Assembly: GCA_043808585.1 (NCBI GenBank)
Contig: JAZDES010000002.1
Coordinates: 1-42,666, forward strand
Direction of reading: 5' to 3'
Source: CAYVMN01 sp043808585
GTDB taxonomy: Bacteria; Desulfobacterota; DSM-4660; Desulfatiglandales; Desulfatiglandaceae
DNA: 42,666 bases
In this document: positions 26,000 to 34,943 of the stretch, piece by piece
Numbering within the stretch: position 1 is the stretch's first letter
How the letters are laid out: each line of letters starts with the position of its first letter
Position numbers and translations under genes: made by a program
The notes under the pieces: model-generated
Database searches by the model: none
What the model saw: only the letters and a program-made list of their open reading frames with translations
What the model was told of the DNA's origin: nothing

Positions 26000-27648
26000 G
26001 GGTGTCCCTTCGTTGCTAATGCATTGGCAAAAAAGGAAAAGATCGTGTCCATTTGAATCGGTCTGGAAACCACCAGGTCCGCTCCGAGCCTTTTTAAGGC
26101 CTCCACGGCCCCCCGCTCCTTTTCAGGATGAACCAAGGCAACGGACAAATCATGATCCAGTTGTCTGATCTTTGGAATAATCCTTGAGGGCTGAAGGTGT
26201 CGCATACCTAGGTCACCAATTAGAAGGTCGAACTTGTCTCTCCTCAAAAGTTTGAGCCCTTCCCTAGGCGTGGTGGCAACAGCTACCCTGGCCCCCTTGT
26301 TCAGGAATGACTTGAGAAGGAGGTCTTGTAAGACCCCTTGGTCTGAAATGATCAGGACGCGCGAATTTTTTATCCCCGCCTTGATGCCTTTGTACTCTGG
26401 GCTTGGCTGAGCAATGGGCAGCCTCACGATGAAGGTCGCCCCCTGCCCTTCGCGGCTGATAACCTCAATATCTCCACCATGGCGAGTAACAATACCAAAT
26501 GCAAGGCTCAATCCAAGGCCTCGTGACGATCCATCTTTGGTGGTGAAGAAAGGATCGAATATCTTTTCCTTGATATCCTCTTTAATCCCTATTCCATTAT
26601 CCTGAATGTAGAGGTGTACAAAACCGGAATGCTCTTCTGTGGTCAGATATATTTCGCCACCATCTGGCAGGGCATCCACTGCATTCAGGATAATAGCTAA
26701 AACCGCATCCCCTATCTCTTGGGGATTGCCCTCTACTGGCAAGAGGGATCTCAGGTATGTATGGATCTTGATTTTACCATCACCCGCTTCGGCAGTCCTG
26801 CTCAACTTGGGCCTATTCAGAGATACCACATCCTGGATGAGTTTACTCATGTCGAAGCGGGAAATCTCAGATGGTTCATTTTTGGTTTTTGTAATACTGC
26901 CCAGTTGAGTGGAGACTAGGCTTGCCCTTTCCCAGGCCGCCTCAAGTCTCTTAGCAAAGGGAACCTCCTTCTTATCCTTGGTAGGGCTCCCGTTAAAGAG
27001 CGTGGCACTATCACCCAAGGCCGTGAGGAGGCCTTTCAGTTCCCTATTGAGACCTGAGGCCATGCGAACCAGTGAGTCGGTTTTTTGGGCTCGCCGGAGC
27101 CTCATCTCTTCCTGTTTCCTCTGGTCCACCCTGAACATATTGACAAGGAATGCCTTGCGTCCGCGGTACCTGGTCTTTCTGACCCGTAAATCATAGCAAA
27201 GCCTTTCTCCTTCCCTTGTCACCAGGTAGACCTCATAGTGGTCCTTTAGTGTTCTTGCCAATATTCTTCCCCGCTTAAGATCCGTCATTTGCTCGGTCGA
27301 ATCAGGTTGAAGGAGCTCCCCAAAATCTCGACCCAAAAGTCCTTCCTCTTCGTATCCGAGTTGCTCTCTTGCGGCCTGATTGGCCAGGATGATCTTGCCT
27401 TCCTGGATCAGGACCAAAGCCCCTGGGACTAGATCGAGCAATTCTTCGGTCTCCCGGAGGCTCTTCCTGAAGGTCCTTTTTTTCTTCCTAAGGGCAGCCC
27501 GTTCCTCTCGGAGGCCCCTTATTTCGTTCGTAAGCCTCTCAACCCTTTCCTTTAGAATCATGTCTTGCTTGGTACCCATAGGTGACCCTAGTGGCGAGGC
27601 CCTCTCCCTCGAAGGGAACGCTCTTGCCCCATTCTTGAAGGCCTTCAT
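25996..27648 (-). CDS. PAS/histidine-kinase-like protein with degenerate phosphoacceptor and receiver domains
   Basis: A 550-residue protein. Order: coiled coil (~30-70), PAS (~70-180), dimerisation helices (~185-260), HATPase (~300-415), receiver-like domain (~430-545). The HATPase has N and G boxes (ILNAVDALPDGG, DNGIGI, FFTTKDGSSRGLGLSLAFG), so ATP binding looks intact. In the helix where this family normally has AHDFNN, the sequence is LNRELKG, so an Arg (about R202) replaces the phosphorylated His. The receiver keeps one Asp (GDLGM) but has Arg in place of the usual Lys (VSRP). It may be a signalling pseudokinase. Start uncertain: no ribosome site is seen before ATG 27648 or 27579. Confidence 0.8.
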   Translation of the reverse strand: MKAFKNGARAFPSRERASPLGSPMGTKQDMILKERVERLTNEIRGLREERAALRKKKRTFRKSLRETEELLDLVPGALVLIQEGKIILANQAAREQLGYEEEGLLGRDFGELLQPDSTEQMTDLKRGRILARTLKDHYEVYLVTREGERLCYDLRVRKTRYRGRKAFLVNMFRVDQRKQEEMRLRRAQKTDSLVRMASGLNRELKGLLTALGDSATLFNGSPTKDKKEVPFAKRLEAAWERASLVSTQLGSITKTKNEPSEISRFDMSKLIQDVVSLNRPKLSRTAEAGDGKIKIHTYLRSLLPVEGNPQEIGDAVLAIILNAVDALPDGGEIYLTTEEHSGFVHLYIQDNGIGIKEDIKEKIFDPFFTTKDGSSRGLGLSLAFGIVTRHGGDIEVISREGQGATFIVRLPIAQPSPEYKGIKAGIKNSRVLIISDQGVLQDLLLKSFLNKGARVAVATTPREGLKLLRRDKFDLLIGDLGMRHLQPSRIIPKIRQLDHDLSVALVHPEKERGAVEALKRLGADLVVSRPIQMDTIFSFFANALATKGHP

Positions 27649-27720
27649 CTGGATAGGGCATATATACGGTATGAATAGCCCGGTGGCAAGATTGTACTTA
27701 CCACATAATGGAAAACGGGC

Positions 27721-27749
27721 TTGATGATCAGACGCCTATAGGGTATCAT
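27721..27749 (+). promoter_or_regulatory. Candidate promoter of dnaE
   Basis: TTGATG (27721-27726), 17-base spacer, TATCAT (27744-27749), in the 249-base gap between the divergent kinase-like gene and dnaE. The rest of the gap shows nothing else recognisable. Confidence 0.35.
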
Positions 27750-27897
27750 AACTTTTGATTGCCTTACAACCGGTAACCTGCGTCGAGGTTTCACGCGGGG
27801 TAATAGACCCATGATAAAAGGCGGATAACACTCTGGAGGTTACCCTTCATTTCTCCAAGGTGGCTCCAAACGGGCTGAGGCCTTCTGCGAGGATAAA

Positions 27898-30800
27898 GTG
27901 ACAGAGCACTCACCATTTGTTCACCTTCATGTCCACACCGAATATAGCCTCTTGGACGGGGCCATTCGCATTGATCAGATGCTGGAGAAATCTAAGAGCC
28001 TCGGCATGGATGCCGTTGCGGTCACAGACCACGGCAACATGTTCGGGGCTGTCCAATTTTATGACCACGCTTACAAGGCCGGCATACAGCCTATCATCGG
28101 GTGTGAAATATACGTTGCCCCAGGGGATAGGCGAGACAGGACCCCATCTTCCGATGGAAGCCCGAACGCCTACCACCTGGTCCTATTGGTAATGAACGAA
28201 GAAGGATACCGAAACCGGAGCCTGCTCGTAACCTTAGGCTATATTGAGGGATTCTATTATCACCCTCGGGTCGATATGGAACTACTGAGGAAACATAACA
28301 AAGGGCTTATCGCGTTTTCGGGCTGTCTAAAGGGCAGTGTACCCTATTTCATCAAGGCTGGACGAACAGGGACTGCCATTGAAAGGGCAAAAGAACTGTC
28401 CTCTATCTTTGACAATGACCGGTTTTACCTGGAGGTCCAGGCCAATAACTTGCCCGAACAGATCAAGGTGAACAGGACCCTCAAAGAGTTGTCAAGGGAG
28501 CTCTCCATCCCTCTGGTAGCGACCAATGACTGCCACTATATTGAGCAAAAAGATGCGGAGGCACATGACGTGCTCCTCTGCATCCAGACGGGCAAGACCA
28601 TTGATGATGAAAAGAGATTACGATTTTCCAACAAAGAATTCTACTTCAAGTCTCCCGATGAGATGGCAGAGGCACTCCAGGGATTTGAAGAGGCACTTGA
28701 AAACACCTTACAGGTTGCCCGTCTCTGCCAGTATGGAATGGAATTTGGCCAGTACAAGTATCCGGTATTTCAGGTACCTGAGAACCGAACCCTAAATGAG
28801 ATCCTGGTCGAAGAATCTACAGCCGGGCTCAAAAAGAGACTATCTGAGATGGAGGAAGAGCAAGGCACCCTCTCCGCAGAAGTCGTTCGCGAATACAAGG
28901 AAAGGCTCGATTATGAGCTGGATATCATCCAGAACATGGGCTTTTCAGGCTATTTTTTGATCGTTGCTGATTTTGTCGAATACGCCCGCGGCTGTGACAT
29001 ACCTGTGGGCCCTGGCCGAGACTCAGCGGCCGGTTCTCTCGTGGCCTATTGTATGAATATAACAAACCTTGACCCTATCCGGTACGGCCTCCTCTTTGAG
29101 AGGTTCCTCAATCCCCAGCGCATAAGCATGCCTGATATCGACATCGACTTCTGCATCAACGGCAGGGATGAGGTCATCCGATACGTCTCCGAGAAATATG
29201 GCCGTGATAACGTCGGTCAGATCATAACATTCGGGACCATGAAGGCCAGAGGGGCCATTAGAGATGTGGGCCGAAGCCTCAATATACCCCTAGCGGAGGT
29301 GGACCGCATTGCAAAGCTGGTGCCTGAGAGGCTGGGGGTGACCCTGGAAAAGGCCGTCGAAGAAGAACCTGAGCTGAAAATCCTTGAGGAAAAGCATGGT
29401 CCGACAAAAAAACTCCTTGAGATATCAAGGTCCATTGAAGGACTGGCCAGGCATGCATCCACCCACGCCTCCGGGGTAGTCATCTCTGACAGGCCCCTTG
29501 TAGAGTACCTGCCCCTTTTTAAAGGCTCAAAAGACGAGATAATGACCCAGTATACCATGGGCCAGATTGAGAAGTTGGGCCTCATAAAGTTCGACTTCTT
29601 GGGACTCAAGACCTTGACGGTCATCAAACACGCCCTCAGGCTTATAGAAGAGACCACAGGGGAGCGGATCGACATTGAGAGAATCCCCCTAGATGATGAG
29701 GCCACCTACCAACTTGTAAGCGAGGCAAGGACGACCGGTGTATTTCAATTGGAGAGTTCAGGGATGAAAGATATCCTGAGGAGGCTAAAGCCAGAGGTCT
29801 TCGAAGATATGATTGCCCTGGTTGCCCTTTACAGGCCCGGCCCTTTGGGCAGCAATATGATTGACGAATTCATCAATGGAAAAAACGGGAAGGCCAAGGC
29901 CAAGTATCTGCTTCCCCAGCTTGAGTCCATCCTGAAAGAGACCTATGGCGTAATATTATACCAGGAACAGGTCATGAAAATCGCCCAGGTACTGGCCAAG
30001 TATACATTAGCCGAGGCCGACGAGCTCAGAAAGGCCATCGGGAAAAAGAAACCTCAGGTGATGGCCAAACACAGGGCCCGCTTTATCGAGGGGGCGACCG
30101 AAAATGGCGTTGCCCCGGTAAGAGCGGAGAAGCTCTTTATGCTTATAGAGAAATTTGGCGGTTACGGGTTCAACAAGTCCCATTCTGCCGCCTACGCGAT
30201 GATCGCATATCAGACTGCCTATCTAAAGGCCCACTATCCGGTACAGTTTATGGCCGCCCTCCTGACCCAGGATATGGGCAACCAGGACAAGACCATCAAG
30301 AACATTGCGGAGTGCCGGGAGATGGGGATCGAGATCTTGCCCCCGGATATTAACGAAAGCCAGGCAGACTTCTCAGTAGTAGGCGGGAAAATCCGTTTTG
30401 GGCTCGCTGCGGTCAAGAATGTGGGCCTGAAGGCCATGGAGTCGGTCATTGAGGAGAGGGAGAGGCACGGGCCATTTCGTGACCTGGTGGAGTTCTGCAA
30501 AAGGATAGAGGGATCAAAGGTCAACCGCAGGGTCCTTGAAGGCCTGATCGAGTGCGGGGCACTTGATTTTACCGGGATCTATAGATCCAGGCTCTTTGCT
30601 GGACTTGATGACGCGCTTAGGATCAGCGGTGCCAACCATGATCCCAATCAGCTGAATATATTCGGGTCCCTTGATTCGGGAGATGGAGTAAGCGGGGATT
30701 TCTTCGAGTTTCCCGAGATTGACGAATGGGAGGAAAGGGACAGGTTGAGGAGAGAAAAGGAGGCCCTCGGCTTTTACATCACAGGTCATCCCCTGGCAAG

Positions 30801-31362
30801 ACTGCGCAATGAGATAAGGAGATTAAATGCAACGGATATTCAGGATATCTCCTCACTACAAGACAGGAGCCAGGTCAAAATCGTTGGCGTGGTTGAAAGC
30901 CTGAAGATAAAAAGAACCAAGAGAGGCGACAAGATGGCCAACATAAATGTGGAGGACCTCTCAGGTTCTATTGAGGCAGTCATATTTCCCGACCTCTTTA
31001 ATCGAATCGCGCCCATACTCAAGGGTGACGACCCTATTTTGATCACCGGAACAGTGGAAATAGGCGAGAACTCGGCGAAGATACTTGCCCAAGACCTTGC
31101 TACCCTTGAATCAGTCCGACAAAAGGCAATAGAGGCAATACAACTCACTCTTGATTATGACAGCATATCCAGGGAACTCCTGAAAGATTTGGCGGATGTG
31201 GTATTCAGATATCCGGGAGACTCAAATCTTTTCTTCAAGGTAGATATGCCCGAAGGCAAAGAGGTAATAATCTCCGCCCACAACCGCTTCAAGGTCCTTC
31301 CCTCCGAGAAGCTCATATCAGAGATCGAGGCAGTGATCGGGAAAAGAGTTTCCTTGATGTAG
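27898..31362 (+). CDS. dnaE: DNA polymerase III alpha subunit
   Basis: A 1154-residue replicative polymerase. The N-terminal PHP domain begins HLHVHTEYSLLDGAIR. The polymerase motifs follow: VGPGRDSAAGS (~371-381), PDIDIDF (412-418) with two catalytic Asp, and KFDFLGLKT with the third. Then come the finger region and an OB fold (~RSQVKIVGVVES). The second Gly of the usual PGRGS motif is Asp here (D375). Starts with GTG preceded by GAGGATAAA. Monocistronic or co-transcribed with the conserved gene downstream (89-base gap containing a 7-base-stem hairpin at 31387-31409 without a T-run). Confidence 0.96.
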   Translation: MTEHSPFVHLHVHTEYSLLDGAIRIDQMLEKSKSLGMDAVAVTDHGNMFGAVQFYDHAYKAGIQPIIGCEIYVAPGDRRDRTPSSDGSPNAYHLVLLVMNEEGYRNRSLLVTLGYIEGFYYHPRVDMELLRKHNKGLIAFSGCLKGSVPYFIKAGRTGTAIERAKELSSIFDNDRFYLEVQANNLPEQIKVNRTLKELSRELSIPLVATNDCHYIEQKDAEAHDVLLCIQTGKTIDDEKRLRFSNKEFYFKSPDEMAEALQGFEEALENTLQVARLCQYGMEFGQYKYPVFQVPENRTLNEILVEESTAGLKKRLSEMEEEQGTLSAEVVREYKERLDYELDIIQNMGFSGYFLIVADFVEYARGCDIPVGPGRDSAAGSLVAYCMNITNLDPIRYGLLFERFLNPQRISMPDIDIDFCINGRDEVIRYVSEKYGRDNVGQIITFGTMKARGAIRDVGRSLNIPLAEVDRIAKLVPERLGVTLEKAVEEEPELKILEEKHGPTKKLLEISRSIEGLARHASTHASGVVISDRPLVEYLPLFKGSKDEIMTQYTMGQIEKLGLIKFDFLGLKTLTVIKHALRLIEETTGERIDIERIPLDDEATYQLVSEARTTGVFQLESSGMKDILRRLKPEVFEDMIALVALYRPGPLGSNMIDEFINGKNGKAKAKYLLPQLESILKETYGVILYQEQVMKIAQVLAKYTLAEADELRKAIGKKKPQVMAKHRARFIEGATENGVAPVRAEKLFMLIEKFGGYGFNKSHSAAYAMIAYQTAYLKAHYPVQFMAALLTQDMGNQDKTIKNIAECREMGIEILPPDINESQADFSVVGGKIRFGLAAVKNVGLKAMESVIEERERHGPFRDLVEFCKRIEGSKVNRRVLEGLIECGALDFTGIYRSRLFAGLDDALRISGANHDPNQLNIFGSLDSGDGVSGDFFEFPEIDEWEERDRLRREKEALGFYITGHPLARLRNEIRRLNATDIQDISSLQDRSQVKIVGVVESLKIKRTKRGDKMANINVEDLSGSIEAVIFPDLFNRIAPILKGDDPILITGTVEIGENSAKILAQDLATLESVRQKAIEAIQLTLDYDSISRELLKDLADVVFRYPGDSNLFFKVDMPEGKEVIISAHNRFKVLPSEKLISEIEAVIGKRVSLM

Positions 31363-31451
31363 CTATTTATTGGATGTGATCGGGTTAGAGTCTTAGATCA
31401 AGAGACTCTCCCAGATAAAAGATAAGTGCACAAGCCCCATTTAATTATGCC

Positions 31452-32534
31452 ATGATTCAACTAAATGACATAGTCAACCAGGTACTTGAGAACTGCTCCA
31501 TATGCGATTCACGTCATTCGGGTCTCTACTCGGTCTGTGGCCTCGCCCTTCGGCTGCGTGATCTATATAAGTGGGAAAAAGGGTTAGATCCGTGGGTAGA
31601 AAAGGATTCCTCTGAGATCCTGGAATGGATCGGTGAAAAGGAGGAAGAGTGGGACAGGGTCGAAGGAGAGGACTTTGTTGAAATAACAATCCTTGGCAAC
31701 ACTTACGCCCCGTTCGATTCCTCGGGCATCAACGCCGTCCTGGAGCCACATAGTCTTTTCTATGGCGCCGGGTATGTCTACAGCATGAGACCCACCTTTT
31801 TCTTGGCCACCCTTGAAGACAAGAAAGAGATAGACGGACGGCCTGTATATATCCTCGGACGGGAACTGGCCCGTGACCTGATAACCGTCCCAGCCTTAAC
31901 TCAGGGTGAATGCATACTCATCCGAAAGGAGTCTGCAAGGCTCTTCTTATGGGATCAGATGTTTTTTATCAAGAAGTCAGGTAGAGATGCCCTCAGATTC
32001 GCCCTGCAACATTGTGGGGTCAACGGCCAGGACCCAGGGGAGCTACAGAGAAATATTACAAGGATCTCTGAAGACCAAATTGAAACCTACATATACCACG
32101 AGTTGGGGGAAATTAAGGACCCCATCTTTGACCGTGAGACCTGGAGGGAGATTATCGCTACTTTCCCTCACACGCCAATCGAACTACTGGCCCGGACCGT
32201 GAAGGATATCCTTGCCGATACCAATGAATACGGTACCCTTCGACACATTGTAAGGGAACGTAAGACAGCCTCCCTCGGATTCTATGTAGCCTTTCTCGAC
32301 GGCCTGAGAAAAGAGCTGATTCCTCACTTGATAGACGCCTTCAGACAGTTTACTCTAACGCGTGACTGGCAGATTATTGAACAGGCTACTGCTGATAGCT
32401 TCAATACTGCCAGATATTATGCCGATGCCATTTGCAGCATCTTCCAGGAAGGAAAAGAAAAGAATGGCATGAAATGGACACAGGATGAGATCCAAAGGCG
32501 CATATTGAGGCCCCTGGGCCTAACCCCTTCCTAG
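31452..32534 (+). CDS. Conserved hypothetical protein (deltaproteobacterial type)
   Basis: A 360-residue soluble protein without signal or membrane segments. It opens with CSICDSRHSGLYSVCGLALRLRDLYKW and has a long charged helical C-terminal half. From memory it resembles an uncharacterised family found in Syntrophobacter and relatives (Sfum_1244-like); that link is not certain. It follows dnaE in the same direction and converges with the LUD gene, overlapping it by four bases. Function unknown. Confidence 0.7.
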   Translation: MIQLNDIVNQVLENCSICDSRHSGLYSVCGLALRLRDLYKWEKGLDPWVEKDSSEILEWIGEKEEEWDRVEGEDFVEITILGNTYAPFDSSGINAVLEPHSLFYGAGYVYSMRPTFFLATLEDKKEIDGRPVYILGRELARDLITVPALTQGECILIRKESARLFLWDQMFFIKKSGRDALRFALQHCGVNGQDPGELQRNITRISEDQIETYIYHELGEIKDPIFDRETWREIIATFPHTPIELLARTVKDILADTNEYGTLRHIVRERKTASLGFYVAFLDGLRKELIPHLIDAFRQFTLTRDWQIIEQATADSFNTARYYADAICSIFQEGKEKNGMKWTQDEIQRRILRPLGLTPS

Positions 32535-33184
32535 AAACCGAGATCCTCGTTTATCAGGACGATCTTTACCCTCCCCTTGGGAAAGCATTTCTCGGTAATG
32601 GTCCAGGTGTTACATATGCGCTCGGGGCTGTTGCACTCCTCACAATATGAAGTCTTGAGACAGGGCGTCTTCATATTCAGCCGCATGGCATTGACCGGTG
32701 CCGCATAGTTCTTGATGCGCATCATGGCCTCATCCAGATCTCCAACGATCTTGTTTCTCCCCACCAGGATTACTACGGACCTTGGACCAAATGTTATGCC
32801 CCCTATCCTGTTGCCGGTCATATCCAGGTTGACGAGCTGGCCAGACTCCGTAATGGCATTTGTTCCAGTAATGAACAGATCCACGAGGAGGGCCCGCCTT
32901 CGCCGCTCTAGCATCTCGTCCCGGGGGATGGTCCTATCGAAGGTATCCAGGATCTCGATACCGGGATCCTCTTTGATGGCCTCGTAGAGACCTGTTGCCA
33001 AGAATGTCATGGAGCCGCCCCAGGAGACACTCTTGGGCCCTATCTTTGGAAGGATCTCTTCAAGTACAATCCTCTTGGCCTCAGAGGCGCTATCTGCCAA
33101 ATAGACCTCAAAGTGATTCTCCTCCAATTCACCCTTTAGATCGGCCAGGCGGGTCCTCCAGTAATTGTTGATAATTTTTTCCAT
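32531..33184 (-). CDS. LUD domain protein (LutC/YkgG-like)
   Basis: A 217-residue LUD-domain protein: SVSWGGSMTFLATGLYEAI, FITGTNAITESGQLVNLDMTGNR and VILVGRNKIVGDLDEAM are typical of the family. A cysteine-rich C-terminal stretch (SYCEECNSPERICN) is also present. LUD proteins occur in lactate-utilisation iron-sulfur complexes and in uncharacterised anaerobe proteins of this single-domain type. AAAGGAG lies before the ATG. It sits 11 bases after a ferredoxin-type gene, so the two likely form an operon and may work together in a redox step. Confidence 0.88.
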   Translation of the reverse strand: MEKIINNYWRTRLADLKGELEENHFEVYLADSASEAKRIVLEEILPKIGPKSVSWGGSMTFLATGLYEAIKEDPGIEILDTFDRTIPRDEMLERRRRALLVDLFITGTNAITESGQLVNLDMTGNRIGGITFGPRSVVILVGRNKIVGDLDEAMMRIKNYAAPVNAMRLNMKTPCLKTSYCEECNSPERICNTWTITEKCFPKGRVKIVLINEDLGF

Positions 33185-33195
33185 ATCGTACTCCT

Positions 33196-34320
33196 TTACT
33201 TTTTAGATTCTTTCCCGTTCAATCTGATAGATTGTCTCTGCTCCTCTCTCAATTGACGATGAAGCCCGGCAAAGCTTTCCGGGGCCTTCCTCTCAAAGCG
33301 ACGTCTGATAGAGATGGCCCCTGCAGGGCAAGAGACTGCGCATACCCCGCAGCCTATGCACCAGTTGAGGTCCACCAGTGCCTTATCATCCACCAACTTC
33401 ACGGCATCCACAGGACATATTTCCTCGCATGCCCCGCAGCCTATGCATTCCTCCCGATCTGTTTCACGTGTGAAATAGACCGCCATCAAGGTGTCGCGAG
33501 GTATCCTTCGTCGCCTTATTATGCCAACGTTCCAGCAGTAGTGTCCGCAGCAGTTGCATGTATGTTTGATGCCTCCTTGGGCATTGTCCACCATGTGGAC
33601 CAGACCCTCCTTCTCACAATTCTCAAGTATGTGCCTGGCCTCATCCCTGGAGATCTGACGGGCAAGCCCTCCTGATATCACGAACTCGGCCATCTCGTCG
33701 TACTTGATGCAGACCTCAAGGCTGTGCCGGCAATCTGTCCTCCCAAGGATAGTGGCTGACATCCTGCAGGGGCAGTGAGCCAGGGCTATCTTTGTCGCAG
33801 CATCCACTATTGGTCCTATCTCTTCGTGGGGCAAGACCCCTTGCATCGGCACATCTACAGCCAGATTGGCCGGACTGTACTTATAGGTCTTTGTAGGAAC
33901 TCCGCCGTAGACCTTCCCGGTAGTAGACACAGAAAAATATTTGAGTACCACCTCGGCCATCTTCCTGGCACGCTCATCCCTTCTGCCGCCCCAGAAAAAG
34001 GTCTGGGGCACACCGTAACCCACCTGCAGCAGCGAATAGCCCCTGGACCCGGTCCTGGTAAGGCCTGTGAAGATCATGTTGCGGCTGGAAAGGGCCCCCA
34101 GTGCCCTTTTAACCTCTTCCTTTGAAAGGTCCGAGCGCGAGGCTATCGTCTCCATATCCACCACTTCAAGGGGGATCAGATCGTTAGGTATGGCTAGGGC
34201 GACCCTGGCCTCGACCGGGTCAAACATCTCTTTTAAAAGGTCGATGAGGGCCTCATTATATGGATATCCCATTATGAGGTCTTCGAGGTGCTTGGCAAGA
34301 CGAACGTATATATCTTCCAT
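33196..34320 (-). CDS. Iron-sulfur protein with N-terminal winged-helix-like region and dicluster ferredoxin
   Basis: A 374-residue protein. The N-terminal ~90 residues look like a winged-helix fold (ASRSDLSKEEVKRALGALSSRNMI). The middle holds further Cys (HCPCRMSATILGRTDC, HTCNCCGHYC). The C-terminus is a classical 2[4Fe-4S] ferredoxin: CIGCGACEEICPVDAV and CIGCGVCAVSCPAGAI. AGGAG precedes the ATG by eight bases. It is the first gene of a two-gene operon with the LUD protein. It probably carries electrons in an anaerobic redox complex; partner and substrate are unknown. Confidence 0.85.
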   Translation of the reverse strand: MEDIYVRLAKHLEDLIMGYPYNEALIDLLKEMFDPVEARVALAIPNDLIPLEVVDMETIASRSDLSKEEVKRALGALSSRNMIFTGLTRTGSRGYSLLQVGYGVPQTFFWGGRRDERARKMAEVVLKYFSVSTTGKVYGGVPTKTYKYSPANLAVDVPMQGVLPHEEIGPIVDAATKIALAHCPCRMSATILGRTDCRHSLEVCIKYDEMAEFVISGGLARQISRDEARHILENCEKEGLVHMVDNAQGGIKHTCNCCGHYCWNVGIIRRRRIPRDTLMAVYFTRETDREECIGCGACEEICPVDAVKLVDDKALVDLNWCIGCGVCAVSCPAGAISIRRRFERKAPESFAGLHRQLREEQRQSIRLNGKESKK

Positions 34321-34349
34321 GTTTCTATCTCCTAACCCGTAAACCGGAG

Positions 34350-34382
34350 AATTGAAAATCTAAGATTGAAGATTGGCGATCG
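34350..34382 (+). repeat. Degenerate GATTGAAGATTG-type word repeat
   Basis: The gap before the MITE contains the word-like string AATCTAAGATTGAAGATTGG, of the low-complexity intergenic type also seen at 2957, 40366 and 42401. Confidence 0.4.
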
Positions 34383-34580
34383 GCGGGACTGGCTTCGCCT
34401 TTTCATGAGCAAGTAATTGATGTCGTCTGACAAAGAGGCGACCCGTCTTGGTTCGTTGAACTATCATATAAGTTCTTGGTAAGTCAAATAGAGAAAAATC
34501 CTCAACATTTAATCCCTGGCCAAATCCAGCAGCCTGCCGCTGATTTTCCGTTGCAGACCTGAAACGAATTTACAAATTAT

Positions 34581-34875
34581 GTAATACTTTAGCGCTTTGA
34601 AAACACTGAGGACTAAGATGACAGACCGTGAGGGTCTTTTTTCCAAAGGACGTAACCCAAATTCTTCACAGCCTGTGGCACGCCCCCTTACCTTTAAATA
34701 CAGTTTCTGCCAGGCAGGGGAGAGGGCTCTTCATAGGGACATCCTCTTATGGGGCTGTTCCGTAACGAGGTTCAAGACCTCACTGCCGTTCTATGGAGTG
34801 ATGCCGTCCTTTACGTCCTTTTGAAAAAAGACCCTCGCGGTCCTCTGCCTTTCTTTCAAAACGCTAAAGTGTTAC
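34581..34875. mobile_element. MITE-like inverted-repeat element, copy 1 (IS66-type ends)
   Basis: A 295-base element with long imperfect terminal inverted repeats. The left end GTAATACTTTAGCGCTTTGA mirrors the right end, whose reverse complement is GTAACACTTTAGCGTTTTGA. Inner arms carry AGGGTCTTTTTT and, inverted, AAAAAAGACCCT. No transposase frame is present. It matches copy 2 at 40021 closely, with 53 identical bases at the right end. No target duplication is evident (CAAATTAT left, GATTTTCT right), suggesting an older insertion. It lies in the intergenic gap 68 bases before a radical SAM gene. Confidence 0.8.
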
Positions 34876-34943
34876 GATTTTCTAACATGAGTCCTTCTTG
34901 GATCTTGATTTCAATTGGTGATTTAAAGAGGTTGAGGTAAGCG

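Noticed and set aside
31387..31409. AGAGTCT/AGACTCT hairpin after dnaE as a terminator
   Set aside because: No T-run follows and the next gene is in the same direction.
34597..34824. Open frame inside MITE copy 1 that is similar to one in copy 2
   Set aside because: Similarity follows from the DNA repeat; copy 1 stops early and no start or ribosome site is conserved, so it is not treated as a protein.
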